Of a stretch of DNA of 60,287 nucleotides, positions 57,154-60,287 are shown piece after piece. The notes below the pieces were generated by a model. It worked only from the letters and a program-made list of their open reading frames with translations, ran no database searches and was not told the origin of the DNA. Each line of letters begins with the position of its first letter. Positions within the stretch are counted from its first letter, which is position 1. This DNA is from a bacterium (lineage in GTDB: Bacteria; Cyanobacteriota; Vampirovibrionia; Gastranaerophilales; Gastranaerophilaceae): positions 1-60,287 of the forward strand of contig JAFXYZ010000027.1 in NCBI GenBank assembly GCA_017541465.1, in the 5' to 3' direction. The position numbers and the translations under genes are program-made.

Positions 57154-59520
57154 TTAAACAATTAAAATTAATCTGTAAACAAGAAAAGCAACAAACCAGG
57201 CAATAGAGCACTGAAGAAGAACGATACCGACCGCATATCTTTTGCCGAGTTCTCTTTTAACGGTAGCAATAGCAGCAACGCAGGGGGTATAGAGAAGGCA
57301 GAAAATTAAAAATACAAAAGCGGTTGTATTAGAGAAGAGTGCAGGGAGCTGGGAAGTACCGCCCGATAGGACACTCAGAGTAGAAATAACACTCTCTTTT
57401 GCCATAAACCCGGTTATAAACGCGGTTGAAATTCTCCAGTCGGAAATTCCGAGGGGCTCAAAAATCGGGGTGATAAAACTGCCGAGATGTGCCAAAAGGC
57501 TCTGTGAGGAATCGGAAACAAGATAAAGTCTTGAATCAAAGGACTGAAGAAACCAGATTATAATCGCAGCAAAGAAAATTATAGTGAAGGCTTTGGTAAC
57601 AAATCCTTTAGCCTTATTGTAAATCAGTCTTACAACATTCTGAAAAGAGGGCATTCTGTAGTTAGGAAGCTCCATAACGAAGGGAACGGGGTTGCCTTTA
57701 AAGAAGAAAATTTTAAGAAGAAAGGCAAAAGTAATACCGACAATAACACCTATTAAATAGAGTGCAACAATAACAAGCCACTGTTTTTCAACAAAAAACG
57801 CGGCAGTAAAAAGAGTATAAATAGGAAGTTTTGCGCTGCAGCTCATAAAAGGAACGAGCATAATTGTCATTTTTCTGTCCCTCTCAGAGGGCATTGTACG
57901 CGCTGACATAATCGCAGGAACGCTACACCCGAAGCCTATTAACATAGGAACAAAACTTCTGCCCGAAAGCCCGATTTTTCTCAGGAGTTTATCCATTACA
58001 AACGCAACTCTTGCCATATATCCGCTGTCTTCAAGCAGAGAGAGAAAGAAAAACAAAACAACAATAATGGGAAGAAAACTAAGAACACTTCCAACCCCGG
58101 CAAAAACACCGCCTATAATCAAAGAATGAATGGTGGGATTAAGCCCGTAAGCAGTTAAACCGTTATCAACAAAGGCGGTAAAAGTTTCTATCCAGCCCGA
58201 TAAAATTTCAGAAAGCCACGCACCAAACGGCCCGAAGGTCATATAAAAAATAAAGGCAATAATAATCAAAAAAGCCGGGAAAGCGGTATATTTACCCGTC
58301 AAAATCTTATCGGCTCTTGCCGAGAGAAGATACCCCTCACTCTCCCCCTGTCTTACGACACATCGCGAGCAGAGAGAATCGATAAATTCAAACCTCATAT
58401 CGGTAAGGGCAGCCTGGGAATCAAGCCCCGTTTCGGCTTCCATCTGAGATACAATTTGTTTAAAAGTATCGGCTTCATTTTTGTCGAGGGCAAGCATATT
58501 TAAAACAAGCAAATCACCTTCGGCGAGTTTCGTTGCGGCAAAGCGGAGAGGTAATTTACACCGGAGAGCATGGTCCTCAATCAAGTGCTGCATAGAGTGA
58601 ATGGCTCTGTGGACTGCACTTCCCGCACCCTCAGACGAGCAAAAATCATTCTTGTTTGGCTTTTCTTCAAACCTGGCTACATTCACGATGTGGTCTAAAA
58701 GTTCATCTATACCTTCATTTTTAAGAGCGGAAACAGGAACAACGGGAACACCGAGTTCATGTTCTAAGCCGTTAATATCAATACTTCCGCCGTTTTCTCT
58801 TACCTCATCTATCATATTTAAGGCTATAACCATCGGAATATCAAGCTCAATTAACTGCATTGTCAAAAGCAGGTTTCTTTCAATGTTTGTAGCATCAACG
58901 ATATTGATAATTCCGTCGGGTTTATCCTGAAGAAGGAAGTTTCTTGTAAGAATTTCCTCGTGGTTATAAGGGGAAAGCGAATAAATTCCGGGAAGATCGG
59001 TTATCGTAACCCCCGGTTTATTCAGAACTTCACCGTCAACGCGGTCAACAGTAACCCCCGGAAAATTGCCAACATGCTGATGTGAGCCGGTAAGCCTGTT
59101 AAAAAGTGTCGTTTTACCGCAATTTTGGTTTCCGATTAAAGCAAGTTTCACATCTGTCTTTGCCTGGGGCATTTTGATTTTGTTAAGCTCATAAATCTGC
59201 TTTTCACCCTTTTGAGAGTGCTGAACTTCCGAGAAAGTAATTTTATTCGGAACAACCTTCTTTGGTTCATGAATATCCCGAATAATAATCTTAGAAGCAT
59301 CGGCTTTTCTTAAAGTTAAGACATAGCCCCTGACTCTGAATTCAAGAGGATCACCGAACGGCGCGGTTTTAAGCAGAACCACCTCTGTATTCGGGGTTAA
59401 CCCCATATCAAGAATATGCTTTCTCAAACTCTTATCTTCGCAAAAAACTTCCTTAATATATGCCCCTTTTTTAAGGGGCAGTTTATCAAGTGTTAATTGT
59501 TCCGATATATTGTCTGACAT
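57154..59520 (-). CDS. feoB: FeoA-FeoB fusion, ferrous iron transporter
   Basis: A 788-aa protein. Residues about 10-85 form a FeoA (SH3-like) domain (LPLKKGAYIKEVFCED, ILDMGLTPNTEVVLLKTAPF, GDPLEFRVRGYVLTLRKADA). After a linker, the FeoB G domain starts at about 123: G1 GNQNCGKTT (130-138), G2 in the GVTVDRVDG segment, G3 DLPGIYSLSP and G4 ALNMIDE. The membrane part has the two Gate cores, including GFGCSVPAIMSARTM and PFMSCSAKLPIY with their Cys residues. It imports Fe2+, the main form in anoxic habitats. It starts 2 nt after the leuS stop, so it is probably co-transcribed with leuS. Confidence 0.95.
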   Translation of the reverse strand: MSDNISEQLTLDKLPLKKGAYIKEVFCEDKSLRKHILDMGLTPNTEVVLLKTAPFGDPLEFRVRGYVLTLRKADASKIIIRDIHEPKKVVPNKITFSEVQHSQKGEKQIYELNKIKMPQAKTDVKLALIGNQNCGKTTLFNRLTGSHQHVGNFPGVTVDRVDGEVLNKPGVTITDLPGIYSLSPYNHEEILTRNFLLQDKPDGIINIVDATNIERNLLLTMQLIELDIPMVIALNMIDEVRENGGSIDINGLEHELGVPVVPVSALKNEGIDELLDHIVNVARFEEKPNKNDFCSSEGAGSAVHRAIHSMQHLIEDHALRCKLPLRFAATKLAEGDLLVLNMLALDKNEADTFKQIVSQMEAETGLDSQAALTDMRFEFIDSLCSRCVVRQGESEGYLLSARADKILTGKYTAFPAFLIIIAFIFYMTFGPFGAWLSEILSGWIETFTAFVDNGLTAYGLNPTIHSLIIGGVFAGVGSVLSFLPIIVVLFFFLSLLEDSGYMARVAFVMDKLLRKIGLSGRSFVPMLIGFGCSVPAIMSARTMPSERDRKMTIMLVPFMSCSAKLPIYTLFTAAFFVEKQWLVIVALYLIGVIVGITFAFLLKIFFFKGNPVPFVMELPNYRMPSFQNVVRLIYNKAKGFVTKAFTIIFFAAIIIWFLQSFDSRLYLVSDSSQSLLAHLGSFITPIFEPLGISDWRISTAFITGFMAKESVISTLSVLSGGTSQLPALFSNTTAFVFLIFCLLYTPCVAAIATVKRELGKRYAVGIVLLQCSIAWFVAFLVYRLILIV

Positions 59521-59522
59521 AT

Positions 59523-60287
59523 TTAGCCTTTAACTACAATATTTACGAGTTTTGAGGGAACGACAATTACTTTGACGACTTCTTTTCCCTCAAGAAGTGC
59601 CTTAATTTTTTCGCTGTTTAAAGCGATTTTTTCGAGTTCTTCTTTTGAAGTATCGGTATCGACTTCAATTTTATCCTTAACCTTGCCGTTAATCTGGGCT
59701 ACAAGAGTAATCGTGCCTGATTTAGCGAGATTTTCATCAAAAGACGGCCACTCCTGAGTGTGAATTGAAGTTTTTCCGCCGTAAGAGGAATAAATTTCCT
59801 CCGCCAAATGAGGAACAACGGGAGCTAAGAGCTTCAACAGAGAAATCAGAGCAAAGCCCAAAACGTTTTTATCCTCATCAGAATACTCAGTCTTAGGATT
59901 CGTATATTCATAAAGAACATTTACAAACTCTCTGTATTTGGAAATAACGGTGTTAAACTGGAACTCATGAGAAATATCGTTTGTGATTTTCTTTATGGCA
60001 ATATGAGTTTCTCTTACAAGTTTATTGTTTTCCTTTGTGAGAGTTGAAACGTCAGGCAGTTTATAATCAAAAACGATATTATTCTGCATAGCGGCAAATA
60101 AACGCCATACACGGTTCAGGAACTTATAGCAGCCCTCAACACCAGCATCTGACCAGTCAAAGTCTCTTTCCGGAGGTGAATCGGAAAGAATAAAAAGACG
60201 TGCGGTATCTGCGCCGTAGTTAGCGAAGATGTCATCGGGATCAACAGTATTTCCTTTTGATTTTGACATCTTAGAGCCGTCTTTTAA
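59523..60287 (-). CDS. leuS: Leucyl-tRNA synthetase, C-terminal part (runs off the window)
   Basis: The last 254 residues of a class Ia synthetase. The frame is open to the window edge and reads DGSKMSKSKGNTVDPDDIF, the KMSKS catalytic loop, so the ATG inside that motif is not the start. ANYGADTARLFILSDSPPERDFDWSD and the VEGCYKFLNRVWRL helix are LeuRS-specific; the anticodon-binding helical domain and the C-terminal domain (VAQINGKVKDKIEVD) follow. Two nt before feoB. Confidence 0.95.
   Translation of the reverse strand, partial: LKDGSKMSKSKGNTVDPDDIFANYGADTARLFILSDSPPERDFDWSDAGVEGCYKFLNRVWRLFAAMQNNIVFDYKLPDVSTLTKENNKLVRETHIAIKKITNDISHEFQFNTVISKYREFVNVLYEYTNPKTEYSDEDKNVLGFALISLLKLLAPVVPHLAEEIYSSYGGKTSIHTQEWPSFDENLAKSGTITLVAQINGKVKDKIEVDTDTSKEELEKIALNSEKIKALLEGKEVVKVIVVPSKLVNIVVKG

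Noticed and set aside
1-60287. CRISPR array, tRNA, rRNA, prophage or insertion sequence
   Set aside because: No regularly spaced repeats, no cloverleaf or rRNA-like segment recognised by eye, and no transposase, integrase or phage structural gene among the reading frames; a covariance-model search could still find a small RNA missed here.

Overview
The window looks like chromosomal DNA of a low-GC, Gram-negative-type member of the non-photosynthetic Cyanobacteriota, most likely Vampirovibrionia/Melainabacteria of the gut order Gastranaerophilales. This is an inference. It rests on a cyanobacterial-type DprA-like Rossmann protein (5325-5885), an AroH-type chorismate mutase, a FeoA-FeoB fusion, GerMN and SpoIID proteins in a genome with no other sporulation gene in view, a flagellar rod/export operon, and a set of small unknown proteins that open with M-x-I-x-x and often carry an S-F-K-G-like motif. 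I see no rRNA, tRNA, CRISPR array, transposase, integrase or phage gene. Coding density is high, and several convergent gene pairs overlap by a few bases.

Layout. 1-5900: the start of a secreted VWA-domain protein, a 54-aa small protein, a regulator made of four tandem GntR winged helices, a NarL-type response regulator, a small membrane protein and an FAD oxidoreductase. The last two are separated by a regulatory region rich in dyads and repeats. 5900-12100: housekeeping genes (pcrA helicase, a SpoU methyltransferase, a three-domain Xaa-Pro aminopeptidase, miaB). 12160-12371 is a tandem 103-bp structured repeat. 12600-18500: a small unknown protein, an orphan sugar-ABC permease, a phosphohexomutase-sppA-Yip1-repeat protein cluster and a hypothetical gene. 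18660-22640: a class V aminotransferase-serA-hisS operon for serine synthesis and histidyl-tRNA charging, closed by a strong terminator. 22690-27880: envelope proteins, an ankyrin protein, a MATE exporter and a block of four lineage-type unknown proteins. 27970-34290: a CHASE2-GGDEF cyclase, then a leftward cluster of atypical dnaJ, queE, CooC-like ATPase, folD and lplA.

34420-45020 is one long rightward operon-like run: glyA, wecA/tagO-like, def, fmt, aroH, a degenerate PurD-like protein, ylxR, infB, rbfA, truB, GerMN and a small acidic protein. It links one-carbon supply (glyA here, folD nearby) to translation initiation (fmt, def, infB) and ribosome/tRNA maturation (ylxR, rbfA, truB). After HU and a SpoIID-like protein comes the flagellar operon at 46660-56790: two FlgF/FlgG-like rod proteins, flgB, flgC, a lytic transglycosylase, fliE, fliF, an unrecognised protein in the fliG position, fliH, flhA and fliI. 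The window ends with a small unknown gene, the FeoAB fusion and the 3' part of leuS.

The most interesting items are: the four-fold GntR protein; the unrecognised protein in the FliG slot; the PurD-like protein that seems to have lost its catalytic motifs; the CooC-like ATPase with a CxC motif next to folD; the shared N-terminal motif of the small unknown proteins; and two short unexplained DNA repeats (the roughly 29-bp ATCG...TAGAT...AATATT motif and the 103-bp tandem element).
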